DNA of 52,157 nt from Candidatus Zymogenus saltonus (GTDB taxonomy: Bacteria > Desulfobacterota > Zymogenia > Zymogenales > Zymogenaceae). The notes beneath the pieces are model-generated. The model had not been told where the DNA came from, did not search any database, and was given only the letters and a program-made list of their open reading frames with translations. Numbering within the stretch: the stretch's first letter is position 1; each line of letters begins with the position of its first letter. This document shows positions 18,500-26,763 of the stretch, piece after piece. The DNA lies in NCBI GenBank assembly GCA_016929395.1, contig JAFGIX010000030.1:1-52157 (forward strand), given 5' to 3'. Position numbers and translations under genes: made by a program.

Positions 18500-20371
18500 G
18501 TGGAAAAGGAAGCTTATAAAGAAAAATATCCCGAGAAGCTGCTGGAGACCGATAAAATATTTGAACGCATACACCGCGGCGACAGGATATTTATAAGCAC
18601 CGGATGTGGAGAGCCGAGCTATCTCGTGGGGGAAATCATAAAATATGTTGAATCCCACCCGAAGGCGGTGGTGGATGCGGAGATATTTCACGTGTGGACC
18701 CTCGGCGTCGCCCCCTACGCCGATGACAAATTCAAGAGCAACTTTCGCCACAACTCCTTTTTCATAGGGGACAATACAAGAGGCGCCGTCAACCAAGGAA
18801 ACGCGGATTACACGCCCGTGTTTCTATCCGAGGTTCCGAGTCTGCTGAACCGAAATATGATACCGGTGGACGTGGCCCTTATTCAAACCACACCCCCTGA
18901 CAGTCACGGCTACATGAGTCTCGGGATAAGCGTGGATATTGTAAAGGCGGCGGTAGAAAATGCGTCCCTTGTGATCGCGCAGATAAACTCGAACATGCCC
19001 AGAGTACACGGAGACGGATTCATCCATATTGAACAGGTCGATTTTCTCGTTCCCCACGATGAGCCCTTGATGGAGTATGAGGATCGGATTCCGGACGAGA
19101 TCTCTCAAAGAATCGGGAATTACGTAAGTCGCATCATTCAGGACGGCGACACAATACAGGTGGGATACGGAAGCATCCCGAACGCGATACTGTCGAACCT
19201 GAAAGACAAGAAGCACCTCGGCGTCCACACGGAGCTTTTGACCGACGGGATCGTGGAGCTGATGAAAGCGGGCGTCATAGATAATTCACAAAAAAGCCTG
19301 GATCGTGGAAAGACCGTCGCCACTTTCTCAATGGGAAAGAAGAAGACCTACGATTACATCCACGACAACCCGAGCGTCGAGTTCAAGTCGGTGGATTATA
19401 CCAACAATCCCCTGATTATCGCCCGCCACGAAAACATGGCCGCAATCAACAGCGCCCTGGAGGTCGATTTGACGGGTCAGGCTACCGCCGAGTCGATCGG
19501 CAACACCTTCTACAGCGGGATCGGCGGACAGGCGGACTTCATGAGGGGGGCAGTCCTGGCCCGTGGGGGAAAAACCATCTTGACCATTCAGTCGACGGCG
19601 GAAGGGGAGAGTATTTCGAGGATAGTGCCCTATCTCAAGGAGGGGGAGGGAGTGACCCTAAACAGGGGCGATATTCATTACGTGGTTACCGAATACGGGA
19701 TCGCGTACCTGCACGGTAAAAACATCCGGGAGAGGGCCATGGAGCTCATTTCCATAGCCCACCCGAAATTCAGGCCCTGGCTAATAGATGAGGCAAAAAA
19801 GCTCAATTTCATATACAGAGACCAGGCCTTTATTACGGGGGAGTTCGGGGAATACCCGGAGCACCTCGAGGCATACAGGACTACAAGGACCGGTCTCAAA
19901 ATACTTCTCAGGCCGGTAAAGATCAGCGACGAGCCTCTCCTCAAGGAGTTCTTCTACGATCTTTCGGACGAGACCCTCTACCGGAGGTTCATGTCGATGA
20001 GGAAAGATATGCCCCACGACAGACTGCAAAACTTCGTTGTGATCGATTACACCAGGGATATGATAATCCTCGCCGTCTTGAAAGAGGAGGAAAAGGAAAC
20101 CATCCTCGGTATGGCCCAATACATCTCGGATGAGAAGTCCCTCCAGGTGGAGGCGGCCATAGTGGTCAAAGACGAATTTCACAGGCAGGGGATTGGGTGG
20201 GAGCTGGTCCAATATCTGGTGCTTCTGGTAAAGAGGAAGGGGCTGACTGGCGTCATGGCCTCGGTATTGATAGAAAACAGACCTATGATGAGGCTTTTAG
20301 AAAAGAGCGGATTCGATATAGAAAAGGAGAGCATCCAGGGTGTCTACGAGATGAAACTGAATTTTAGATAA
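18500..20371 (+). CDS. Acetyl-CoA hydrolase/CoA-transferase fused to GNAT acetyltransferase
   Basis: The protein has about 623 residues. Residues 1-430 match the acetyl-CoA hydrolase/4-hydroxybutyrate CoA-transferase family. GVHTELLTDGIVEL holds the likely catalytic Glu that forms the CoA thioester, and GIGGQADFMRGA is the typical glycine motif. Residues about 465-623 form a GNAT domain, with LRPVKISDEPLLKEFF at its start and the acetyl-CoA loop FHRQGIGWELVQYL. It could move CoA between acids and also acetylate a protein or small amine. GGAGG at 18491-18495 sits too close to the GTG at 18497, so I favour the GTG at 18500. It is followed after 62 bases by a second CoA-transferase of the same family lacking GNAT. 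Confidence 0.9.
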   Translation: MEKEAYKEKYPEKLLETDKIFERIHRGDRIFISTGCGEPSYLVGEIIKYVESHPKAVVDAEIFHVWTLGVAPYADDKFKSNFRHNSFFIGDNTRGAVNQGNADYTPVFLSEVPSLLNRNMIPVDVALIQTTPPDSHGYMSLGISVDIVKAAVENASLVIAQINSNMPRVHGDGFIHIEQVDFLVPHDEPLMEYEDRIPDEISQRIGNYVSRIIQDGDTIQVGYGSIPNAILSNLKDKKHLGVHTELLTDGIVELMKAGVIDNSQKSLDRGKTVATFSMGKKKTYDYIHDNPSVEFKSVDYTNNPLIIARHENMAAINSALEVDLTGQATAESIGNTFYSGIGGQADFMRGAVLARGGKTILTIQSTAEGESISRIVPYLKEGEGVTLNRGDIHYVVTEYGIAYLHGKNIRERAMELISIAHPKFRPWLIDEAKKLNFIYRDQAFITGEFGEYPEHLEAYRTTRTGLKILLRPVKISDEPLLKEFFYDLSDETLYRRFMSMRKDMPHDRLQNFVVIDYTRDMIILAVLKEEEKETILGMAQYISDEKSLQVEAAIVVKDEFHRQGIGWELVQYLVLLVKRKGLTGVMASVLIENRPMMRLLEKSGFDIEKESIQGVYEMKLNFR

Positions 20372-20433
20372 ATATGTGCATGAGCATTACCCTCATAATT
20401 TCCTACAAGAATAATTATGAAAGGAGAAATCTT

Positions 20434-21738
20434 TTGGACTGGCAAAAAGATTATAAGAAGAAGTTGGTAACGAGCGACGAAGCAGCGGCGGTAATCAAGT
20501 CGGGAGACACGGTGGGCATGCCGGGCGGATGCAGCCAGCCCGTCGATGTCGTCAATGCGCTCTGCAAGAGAAAGGACGAGCTCGAAAACGTGACGCTCTA
20601 TTCCGGAATATCTATGTATCCCTATGAAGTCTTCAAGCCGGAATACAAGGGCCATATTAATTTTATATCTTTATTTGTAGGACCGCTGGAGCGTGCGTTT
20701 CTGAAGGGAGGGAACGTCGATCCGATTTCATATCATTTCTCCCATGCCCGCGCCATAAGCTTCAAGGCCGACTGCAACATATTTATGTGTGAGGTTTCGG
20801 AGCCGGACGAGAGGGGCTACATGAGCTTCGGCCCAGTGGGGGCGTACAACAACGAGATAATGATGCAGATCGCCGATATCGTGATCATTCAGGTAAATAA
20901 GCAGACCCCCTTCGTCTTCGGCAATCAGACCGTCACCCATGTCAGCAACGTTGACTACATCGTGGAGAGCGATCATCCCCTTCCGGAAATACCGGAGATA
21001 CCGATCAGCGACGTGGAAAAAAAGATCGGAACCCTGATCGCGGAGCGCATTCCTGACGGGGCCACGATACAGATCGGCATCGGAGCGGTGTCCGACGCCG
21101 TCGGAAACCTCTTGGTCGACAAGAAAGACCTGGGCGTTCACACCGAGATGATGACCAACTGCATGATGAACCTGGCGAAGAAGGGGGTCATCACCGGCAG
21201 TAAGAAGAGTTTCCACCCGGGCAAGATGGTGGCGGCGTTTGCCATCGGGAACAAGGAACTGTACGATTTTATCGACCGCAACCCGGTGTGCGAGTTTTGC
21301 CCCGTCTACTACGCCAACGATGTAAACAACATCGCTAAAAACGACAACATGATCTCGATAAACAACACCATGACCGTAGACCTGACCGGCCAGTGCGCCT
21401 CGGAGTCCCTCGGCTTCAGCATGTTCAGCGGCACCGGCGGGCAGCTCGATTTTGTCAGGGGAGCCACCAAGTCGAAGGGGGGGATGTCCTTTCTCGCCCT
21501 TCCCTCCACGGTGGAAACAAAATCAGGGACCTTATCGCGCGTCGTCACGCAGTTTAAGCCGGGGACGATAGTCACAACCCCGAGGTCGGATGTTCAGTAT
21601 ATCGTCACCGAATACGGCATCGCGGACATGTGGCTCAAAAGCGTCCCCCAGAGGATAAAGGAGATGATCTCCATTGCCCATCCGGACTTCCGTGACGAGC
21701 TGGAAAAAGAGGCGAGAGAGGTGGGATTGCTGTATTAG
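20434..21738 (+). CDS. Acetyl-CoA hydrolase/4-hydroxybutyrate CoA-transferase family protein
   Basis: The 434-residue protein is full length for 4-hydroxybutyrate/acetate CoA-transferases. Key features are GMPGGCSQPVDVVNAL near the N-terminus, LGVHTEMMTNCMMNL with the catalytic Glu, the GTGGQLDFVRGA glycine loop and the YIVTEYGIADM motif. It swaps CoA between acyl-CoA and acetate-type acids in the cytoplasm. I chose the TTG at 20434 because AAGGAG lies 8 bases before it and the protein then begins MDWQKDYKKK, as in relatives. Upstream in-frame codons overlap the end of the previous gene region and would add an unlikely hydrophobic lead. Confidence 0.9.
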   Translation: MDWQKDYKKKLVTSDEAAAVIKSGDTVGMPGGCSQPVDVVNALCKRKDELENVTLYSGISMYPYEVFKPEYKGHINFISLFVGPLERAFLKGGNVDPISYHFSHARAISFKADCNIFMCEVSEPDERGYMSFGPVGAYNNEIMMQIADIVIIQVNKQTPFVFGNQTVTHVSNVDYIVESDHPLPEIPEIPISDVEKKIGTLIAERIPDGATIQIGIGAVSDAVGNLLVDKKDLGVHTEMMTNCMMNLAKKGVITGSKKSFHPGKMVAAFAIGNKELYDFIDRNPVCEFCPVYYANDVNNIAKNDNMISINNTMTVDLTGQCASESLGFSMFSGTGGQLDFVRGATKSKGGMSFLALPSTVETKSGTLSRVVTQFKPGTIVTTPRSDVQYIVTEYGIADMWLKSVPQRIKEMISIAHPDFRDELEKEAREVGLLY

Positions 21739-21865
21739 ATCAGAATGTAATGAAAGAAAACTGGCGGTTTTTGGCAATAGAGGTTTAGGAATCAAAATTA
21801 AGCGAGACAGTTTTTTGTTGCCGATGCATGAAGACGGAGAATTCATGGCGCAATAAGGAGGAGAT

Positions 21866-22234
21866 ATGAGAGAAAAAGAGGGAAGGAAAGATTTCTTTAA
21901 GAGGATGTTTTACTTGAGCACCATGGGCCTCTCAATGGCGTTTGCAATCTTTATAGGCCTCGGCGTCGGTATATTCCTTGACAATCACTACAAAACACAC
22001 CCACTTTTTACAATGATCTTACTGATAGCGGGGATATTGGCAGGATTCAGGAATATATACGTCCTTTTTGTAAAATACGGATTACAGAAGGGCAAGAAGG
22101 ATGTGGGCGATGAGATTAAAGATGCAAGCAAGAAGATCCCGGACTGGGCGATCTCTATGGGAAAGAAAAGGGATGTTAGAGGCAAGGAAACCAAAAAGAG
22201 CTCGGACTCTTCGACCTCAAACTCCAATAAGTAA
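21866..22234 (+). CDS. atpZ: AtpZ/AtpI-family protein
   Basis: The 122-residue protein has two membrane helices (about 18-40 and 48-70) with the family pattern FAIFIGLGVGIFLDNHYKTHPLFTMILLIAGILAGFRNIY. AtpZ/AtpI proteins help assemble the c-ring and carry Mg2+ for the F1Fo ATP synthase. The C-terminal 50 residues are charged and end in a Ser-rich tail, longer than usual. GGAGGAG precedes the ATG. The next gene is subunit c; subunit a, normally between them, is absent. Confidence 0.8.
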   Translation: MREKEGRKDFFKRMFYLSTMGLSMAFAIFIGLGVGIFLDNHYKTHPLFTMILLIAGILAGFRNIYVLFVKYGLQKGKKDVGDEIKDASKKIPDWAISMGKKRDVRGKETKKSSDSSTSNSNK

Positions 22235-22398
22235 ATCCGTTGCGGGATTTTTTTAAGATCGCCGGCATCGGCAAAGGTAAAATCCTTCTGGGATATTTAT
22301 TACCTTTTTCACCTTCTGAAGATGTTTTGTATCAGAGATGATATAAAATGATTGGTATAAAGAGGAAGACTTAAACCTAACATTGGAGGAGATCTAAA

Positions 22399-22770
22399 AT
22401 GACGAAAAAGCTGGTCTGTCTTATTATCGTTCTTTCGGTGATTTTCATCTCGTCGATTGCAATAGCGCAGAGCCACGAGGAGGATCAGGCAAAGGAAACG
22501 GATCCTCAACTGGCGACCTTAATCTACATGGCCTCTATCCTCGGAGCCTGTCTGGCAATTGGATTGGGCGTTGTCGGGCCCGGAGCCGGAATGGGACATG
22601 CGGTGAGGGGTGCAATGGAGGGAATGGCCAGGAATCCACAACAATACAGCAGGCTTCTCGGCACCATGATGATCGGACTTGCGATTATCGAATCCCTTGC
22701 GATCTACGCGCTCATCATATCGCTGATCGTACTTTTCGCCAATCCATTTATAGCGAAAATGGGTTTATAA
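22399..22770 (+). CDS. atpE: F1Fo ATP synthase subunit c
   Basis: The 123-residue protein has a signal-peptide-like first 24 residues (cleavage likely near AIAQ), as known for several deltaproteobacterial c subunits. Two membrane helices follow, joined by the polar loop GMARNPQQ. The ion-carrying acid is Glu98 in AIIESLAIY. Ser99 and Tyr103 match two residues of sodium-binding c subunits, but the first-helix Gln of that site is Met65 (GPGAGMGHA), so specificity is unclear and protons are plausible. GGAGGAG lies before the ATG. No other Fo or F1 gene is near apart from atpZ. Confidence 0.92.
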   Translation: MTKKLVCLIIVLSVIFISSIAIAQSHEEDQAKETDPQLATLIYMASILGACLAIGLGVVGPGAGMGHAVRGAMEGMARNPQQYSRLLGTMMIGLAIIESLAIYALIISLIVLFANPFIAKMGL

Positions 22771-22794
22771 GGTCAATGGTTTGAGAGTAAAGGA

Positions 22795-23034
22795 TCAGGT
22801 AAGCGATATCGTCTTGCAGAATTGCGGGATTGTCCGATACAATTCTGAAGTTGCTTAAGTTTCACCGACCGTATTGTCAGCTCAGACATGGAAGCAGTTC
22901 CGTTGGGTCGAACCCAGCGTTAAGGCGGGACATTGCATGCAAAGAAGTTTAACGGGGTGGAGCAAGGGAAAACGCCCCACCCCGGACCTTCCAACCTTAT
23001 ACCTGAGACTGCGAAGCGATTAACAGTTACCTGA
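22795..23034 (+). ncRNA. Candidate structured RNA downstream of atpE
   Basis: About 240 bases without a coding frame hold many nested inverted repeats. The ends pair perfectly (TCAGGTAA 22795-22802 with TTACCTGA 23027-23034). CTTGCAG (22813-22819) pairs with CTGCGAAG (23009-23016) past one bulge. Between them lie CAGAATTG/CAATTCTG (22817-22847, which overlaps and competes with the previous stem), TGTC/GACA, GGAA/TTCC, a CGTTGGG/CCCAGCG hairpin with a TCGAA loop (22901-22919), and a GGGGTGG/CCACCCC hairpin (about 22954-22984). It does not match the SRP, tmRNA, 6S or RNase P landmarks I know. It could be a new RNA or an extended 3' end of the atp transcript. Confidence 0.35.
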
Positions 23035-23659
23035 AAATTGAATTGGTATTTCAGAGATTCCCACGGCTCACCGGACTCACAGCACTGAAGGGATTTTAAG
23101 CTTACCGTATTCTATTTGGGAAGGGACGGTGCTTTATCTCGCGCTTTATCTCGCGTTTTATCTCGCTCGATATGGGCGCGATATGGGCGACACCGGCATC
23201 GATTATGGGGATCAAGAGATTATCTTTGAGCGTTTGGAAAGGTTGACGGGAAAATCTTAAAGGACGCGGTTTCTGAAATTGCTCTAATTACCCCGCCGAT
23301 GGTGTTCATCGACGACCTTCAAGATCTCAGCAACCTTGACGAGGGAATTCGATCCTATTTAGGCTCAAAACAATAACTCAAGTTTTTTCTTGAAAAATCC
23401 CCATCGAATAATAAATTCTTTCAGCAATGATGAGATACGCTCGATTAACGTTCGAATTAATTACTTTCCGAAAATATTAATATTGGTGTCAATGTTAAAT
23501 AGGTATTAGAGCTTAACACCCACGACAGCGTAAAGAGTTATCCAACCGGGCCTTATGGAATTGTAGAAACATAAAAAGCTCAACCTTTAGGCGCTTACTT
23601 CATAATTGAGCTATTTAAAAGAGATTTTGAAGATTATTTACTTTAAAACTCTGCCGAAC
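23035..23659. other. Intergenic stretch with short tandem repeats, no gene supported
   Basis: Apart from the tandem repeats at 23131-23189, an unstarted open frame at about 23230-23376 could be the tail of a lost gene; 48 codons is too short to judge. The region is otherwise AT-rich and leads to copy 2 of the 48-bp element. Confidence 0.4.
23131..23189. repeat. 12-bp tandem repeat x3 followed by 11-bp tandem repeat x2
   Basis: GCTTTATCTCGC occurs at 23131-23142 and 23143-23154, then as GTTTTATCTCGC at 23155-23166. CGATATGGGCG follows twice, at 23168-23178 and 23179-23189. All are head-to-tail. Confidence 0.85.
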
Positions 23660-23707
23660 AAAAATTAACATAAAATTTACATAACCTTTATTTGGAATAA
23701 ACACGCA
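23660..23707 (+). promoter_or_regulatory. 48-bp Pho-box-like promoter element, copy 2
   Basis: It differs from copy 1 at one base (TTAACAT for TTAACAC) and from copy 3 at one base. The 11-bp spaced TTAACAT and TTTACAT are good PhoB-type half-sites. A TATTCAT-type -10 follows as in copy 1. It lies about 70 bases before the receiver-kinase gene at 23778. Confidence 0.75.
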
Positions 23708-23777
23708 TGTGTTATTCATTTTATAAATCCATCATATAACCGCGATAAAAGCGGCAATTTATGATTTTAATCGGTGA

Positions 23778-24989
23778 ATGGACTTCGTTATGGATCGTTT
23801 ACGTGTACTTGTTGTCGACGATGAATTGGGAATGTGCCTCGGTATAGAGCGCGCTCTCAAGGATTTCGCCGTCACAATACCGGATTTATCCGAAGAAGTC
23901 AGATTTGACATTGACAAGGCTTTAACGGGCAATGAGGCGCTGTCGATTATCGAGGCAAAGCCGCCGCATATCATACTTCTGGATTACAGGCTCCCGGATA
24001 TGCTCGGATCGGACATTCTTGAAACTCTCAAGGCGGATAAGAGAACTGATATTCTTGTCATTATCATCACCGCCTTTGCATCGATTGAGACCGCCATAGA
24101 AACGATCAAGCTCGGCGCTTACGATTTCCTCGCGAAACCCTTCACTCCGGACGACCTCAGAAATGTTTTGAGAAAGGCCGCCGGAAGGCTGATCCTCCAG
24201 AGAAAGGCGAAATCTCTGCTTATGGAAAAGCGCCAGATTCGTTTTCAGTTCATATCGGTTCTCGCCCACGAATTGAAGTCGCCTCTAAACGCCATCGAGG
24301 GATACCTCGGGATTATGCGCGACAGGAAGCTTGGCGAAGAGATAGATAAGTATGATCGAATGATAGAGCGCTGTATCATTCGCATCAGCGGAATGAGAAA
24401 GTTGATCTTCGACCTGTTGGACCTCACCCGAATCGAGTCCGGCCAGAAGAAGCGTTCCTTTGAAAAGGTCGACCTCTGCAAAGTAGCCGTGGATTCGATA
24501 GAGATGATGTCAAATGACGCCAAGGCCCAAAAAATAGATATTGAAATGAAAAGCAAGGGCCCAATTATTCTAACCGGCGTACGCGACGAGGTCGAAATCA
24601 TATTCAACAATCTTATTTCCAACGCCGTAAAATACAACAAGGAAGGCGGAAAGGTCACGGTCGACATCGGACTTAAGGACAACATCGCCAAGATCAGGGT
24701 GACCGACACCGGCATAGGGATGAGCTCCGATGAGGCGGCAAAGATATTTGACGATTTTGTGCGCATCAAGAACTCGAAGACCAAAAACATCATGGGAAGC
24801 GGTCTCGGGCTCTCCACGGTCAAAAAGCTGGTCGTCTTATACAAGGGCAATGTGTCCGTAACAAGCAAAGAGGATAAGGGGAGCACCTTTACGGTCACCC
24901 TAAGAACGGATTTAACACCGGAGTCGGAAAGTGACATATATGATGAAGGGTGGGGCCTTACTACCCAAGGAAACATTCAAACCATATAA
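23778..24989 (+). CDS. Receiver-histidine kinase hybrid (left of hydrogenase operon)
   Basis: The 403-residue cytoplasmic protein has an N-terminal receiver (VVDDE at 12-16, phospho-Asp69 in ILLDYRLP, conserved Lys in FLAKPF near 120). A short helical linker leads to a histidine kinase with H-box VLAHELKSPL (His164), N-box NLISNAVKYN, G1 DTGIGM and G2 GSGLGLS. The architecture suits a kinase controlled by phosphorylation of its own receiver. ATG 23790 (four codons later) is an alternative start. Copy 2 of the 48-bp element lies upstream. The same architecture occurs at 32933-34072 on the other side of the hydrogenase genes. Confidence 0.92.
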   Translation: MDFVMDRLRVLVVDDELGMCLGIERALKDFAVTIPDLSEEVRFDIDKALTGNEALSIIEAKPPHIILLDYRLPDMLGSDILETLKADKRTDILVIIITAFASIETAIETIKLGAYDFLAKPFTPDDLRNVLRKAAGRLILQRKAKSLLMEKRQIRFQFISVLAHELKSPLNAIEGYLGIMRDRKLGEEIDKYDRMIERCIIRISGMRKLIFDLLDLTRIESGQKKRSFEKVDLCKVAVDSIEMMSNDAKAQKIDIEMKSKGPIILTGVRDEVEIIFNNLISNAVKYNKEGGKVTVDIGLKDNIAKIRVTDTGIGMSSDEAAKIFDDFVRIKNSKTKNIMGSGLGLSTVKKLVVLYKGNVSVTSKEDKGSTFTVTLRTDLTPESESDIYDEGWGLTTQGNIQTI

Positions 24990-25103
24990 TTGTATAACAT
25001 AATCGGAGTCCTTTAGTGCCGGAATAAAAGTTTTCGTAGAGAGAGGGTGGTGTTGGTAAATTTTGAAAGGACTCTTAACTGTTTGGATAAAAAAAGAAAA
25101 AAT

Positions 25104-25127
25104 TTCTAAAAAACCGTTTTTTTAGAA
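25104..25127 (+). promoter_or_regulatory. AU hairpin abutting ribosome-binding site of receiver gene
   Basis: TTCTAAAAAA (25104-25113) pairs with TTTTTTAGAA (25118-25127) as a ten-pair stem directly before the AGGAGG ribosome site at 25129-25134. It could weakly terminate read-through from the upstream kinase or expose the ribosome site. Evidence is the pairing only. Confidence 0.4.
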
Positions 25128-25140
25128 CAGGAGGTGTGAG

Positions 25141-25515
25141 ATGAAAGGCGGCAAGCACGTGATAATGGTGGTTGACGACGACCAGGACGTCCTCGACGGA
25201 TTAAGGGCGATTCTGGAGTCCGGGGGATACAAAATGGTTGAGGCCAGCAGCGCCGAAGATGCGGCAAAGGTATTTGAGGACGAAAACCCTGACCTTCTTA
25301 TCGTTGACATGATGATGGAGCAAATCGACTCCGGCCTGAATTTTGTAAAAATGGTCAGAGACAGCGGATCAAAGGCGCCGATGTACATGTTGAGCTCCGT
25401 CGGCGACGAGCTGTCTAAAAATATCAGCAGTTCCGATCTGGGCGTGGCCGGCATACTTCAGAAACCGCTGGACAGTGAATTTATACTGCGGGTACTGGAG
25501 ATCCAGCTTCATTAG
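25141..25515 (+). CDS. Single-domain response regulator (receiver only)
   Basis: The 124-residue protein is one receiver domain: VDDDQD at 11-16, phospho-Asp56 in LLIVDMMM, and Lys in LQKPLD near 108. There is no output domain, so it relays phosphate or binds a target protein, as CheY does. A strong AGGAGG lies before the ATG. It probably takes phosphate from the receiver-kinase encoded upstream. It aligns residue for residue over the first 60 positions with the receiver at 32354-32749 (Asp56 in both). Confidence 0.9.
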   Translation: MKGGKHVIMVVDDDQDVLDGLRAILESGGYKMVEASSAEDAAKVFEDENPDLLIVDMMMEQIDSGLNFVKMVRDSGSKAPMYMLSSVGDELSKNISSSDLGVAGILQKPLDSEFILRVLEIQLH

Positions 25516-25728
25516 GGATAGGTATGCGCAGATCCTCGCAGACATGGGATTCAAGGAACAACTTATTACACTTGAGTTGGGATTGAGGATAGACTAAAAA
25601 AATGGATGTAACCGCAATGCGACAATATCAAACAAATCGGGCAAACAAATCGGGGCGAATAAAGTCAGAGCGAACTAAATCAGAATATATTCATACACAC
25701 ATTGCCGCTTAAAGAGAAAACGCTTGAA

Positions 25729-26038
25729 ATGAACGATAACAAAACGGTGACGGATAAAGACAGGGACAAGTTAGAGCGGTTCAGGGAGATAAATCATTGG
25801 TATAAAACAATGGAGGATATAAAGGGCGTGGAGGCGATAGCCGTCTTGACCGACGAGAGGCCCGATCTTCTTATCGCCGGGGTGATGATGAGGGAAATAC
25901 GCATCGACTTGGATTTTCAAAAAATTGTCGAAGGAGGCGGAGTAAAAAACGTCCATTGAAATATTAAGTACTGTCGGTAACGCAGCGGTTCCGATCCGCT
26001 TTCAGCCATCGGACCTCAAGAAGTTGTTGGTCATGTAA
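25729..26038 (+). pseudogene. Decayed receiver-domain copy, frameshifted
   Basis: The frame from 25729 to a stop at 25957-25959 reads ERPDLLIAGVMMREIRIDLDFQKIVEGGGVKN. This matches the ENPDLLIVDMMMEQ...GLNFVKMVRDSG part of the receiver gene just upstream, with Gly in place of the phospho-Asp. One base on, the next frame continues as ILSTVGNAAVPIRFQPSDLKKLL up to TAA 26036-26038, matching the LSSVGDEL... part of the same gene. The acidic pocket near the start is also lost. It is therefore a duplicated receiver that has decayed through substitution and a single-base insertion. Confidence 0.75.
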
Positions 26039-26240
26039 TATATTATTAAAGATTATCCAAGAAACTATTTGATCAGAGATTGAAATAAACCGAAAGAGAG
26101 GGGGGAGAAAGTTTTTTAGAAAGCCAAGCATTCCGAATAAGTGGATAAGTCTAATATCTGATAAGGTAGGTCTCTAAAAAATATGTCGGCACTAAGGGAA
26201 GTGCTTAAAAAGCTAAACAGATTTTATAAAGGGGATCGTT

Positions 26241-26747
26241 ATGTCAATTGAAATATCGTGTTGTAATTGTGAAGCTTGTGAAGCTTCTGAAGCCGAGCTT
26301 TTTGAAAGACTGGATGAAGTATTAAAGGACTACGCCAATAAGCCCGGAGGTCTTATTCCAGTGCTTCAGATTGCGCAAGGAATCTTCGGCTACCTGCCGG
26401 AAAGTGTCCTTAAGCGGATTTGTCTGGCTCTTAACAAGTCTTACAGCGAAGTTGCAGGAGTGGTAGGGTTTTATTCCTTTTTTTCCACCGTGCCCCGAGG
26501 CAAACATGTAGTTCGGATATGTATGGGAACCGCCTGTTACGTGCGTGGGAGTAAAAAAATACTCGATACCCTGAAAAACACTTTAGGCATAGACGTTGGA
26601 GAGACGACGGAAGACAAGCTGTTTTCGCTTGAGGTTGCTCGTTGCTTTGGTGCATGCGGTTTGGCCCCCGTGATATCCATAGATGATGAGATATACAAGC
26701 AGGTAAAGGCCTTGACCGTAAACAATATCCTAAAGCAGTACAGTTGA
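26241..26747 (+). CDS. hydC: [FeFe] hydrogenase subunit HydC (NuoE-like, [2Fe-2S])
   Basis: The 168-residue protein matches the NuoE/24-kDa thioredoxin-like ferredoxin family. The helical N-terminal part includes LIPVLQIAQGIFGYLPE. The [2Fe-2S] site is formed by CMGTAC (near 96-101) and CFGACG (near 135-140). The extreme N-terminus has an extra CCNCEAC cysteine cluster that the core fold does not need. In HydABC enzymes this subunit helps pass electrons between NADH and the iron-sulfur chain. The gene is first of a three-gene operon, 16 bases before hydB. Confidence 0.93.
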   Translation: MSIEISCCNCEACEASEAELFERLDEVLKDYANKPGGLIPVLQIAQGIFGYLPESVLKRICLALNKSYSEVAGVVGFYSFFSTVPRGKHVVRICMGTACYVRGSKKILDTLKNTLGIDVGETTEDKLFSLEVARCFGACGLAPVISIDDEIYKQVKALTVNNILKQYS

Positions 26748-26763
26748 TATCAGGAGATGAAAA

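Noticed and set aside
22860-22925. Possible SRP RNA because of a GGAAGCAG phrase
   Set aside because: The required GGAAGGAAGCAG tetraloop region and matching 5' strand are absent; the whole segment also fails tmRNA and RNase P landmarks.
23230-23376. Open frame ending LDEGIRSYLGSKQ that looks somewhat protein-like
   Set aside because: It is only 48 codons after a stop, lacks a proper start, and I recognise no family; it may be a gene remnant, but that cannot be supported.
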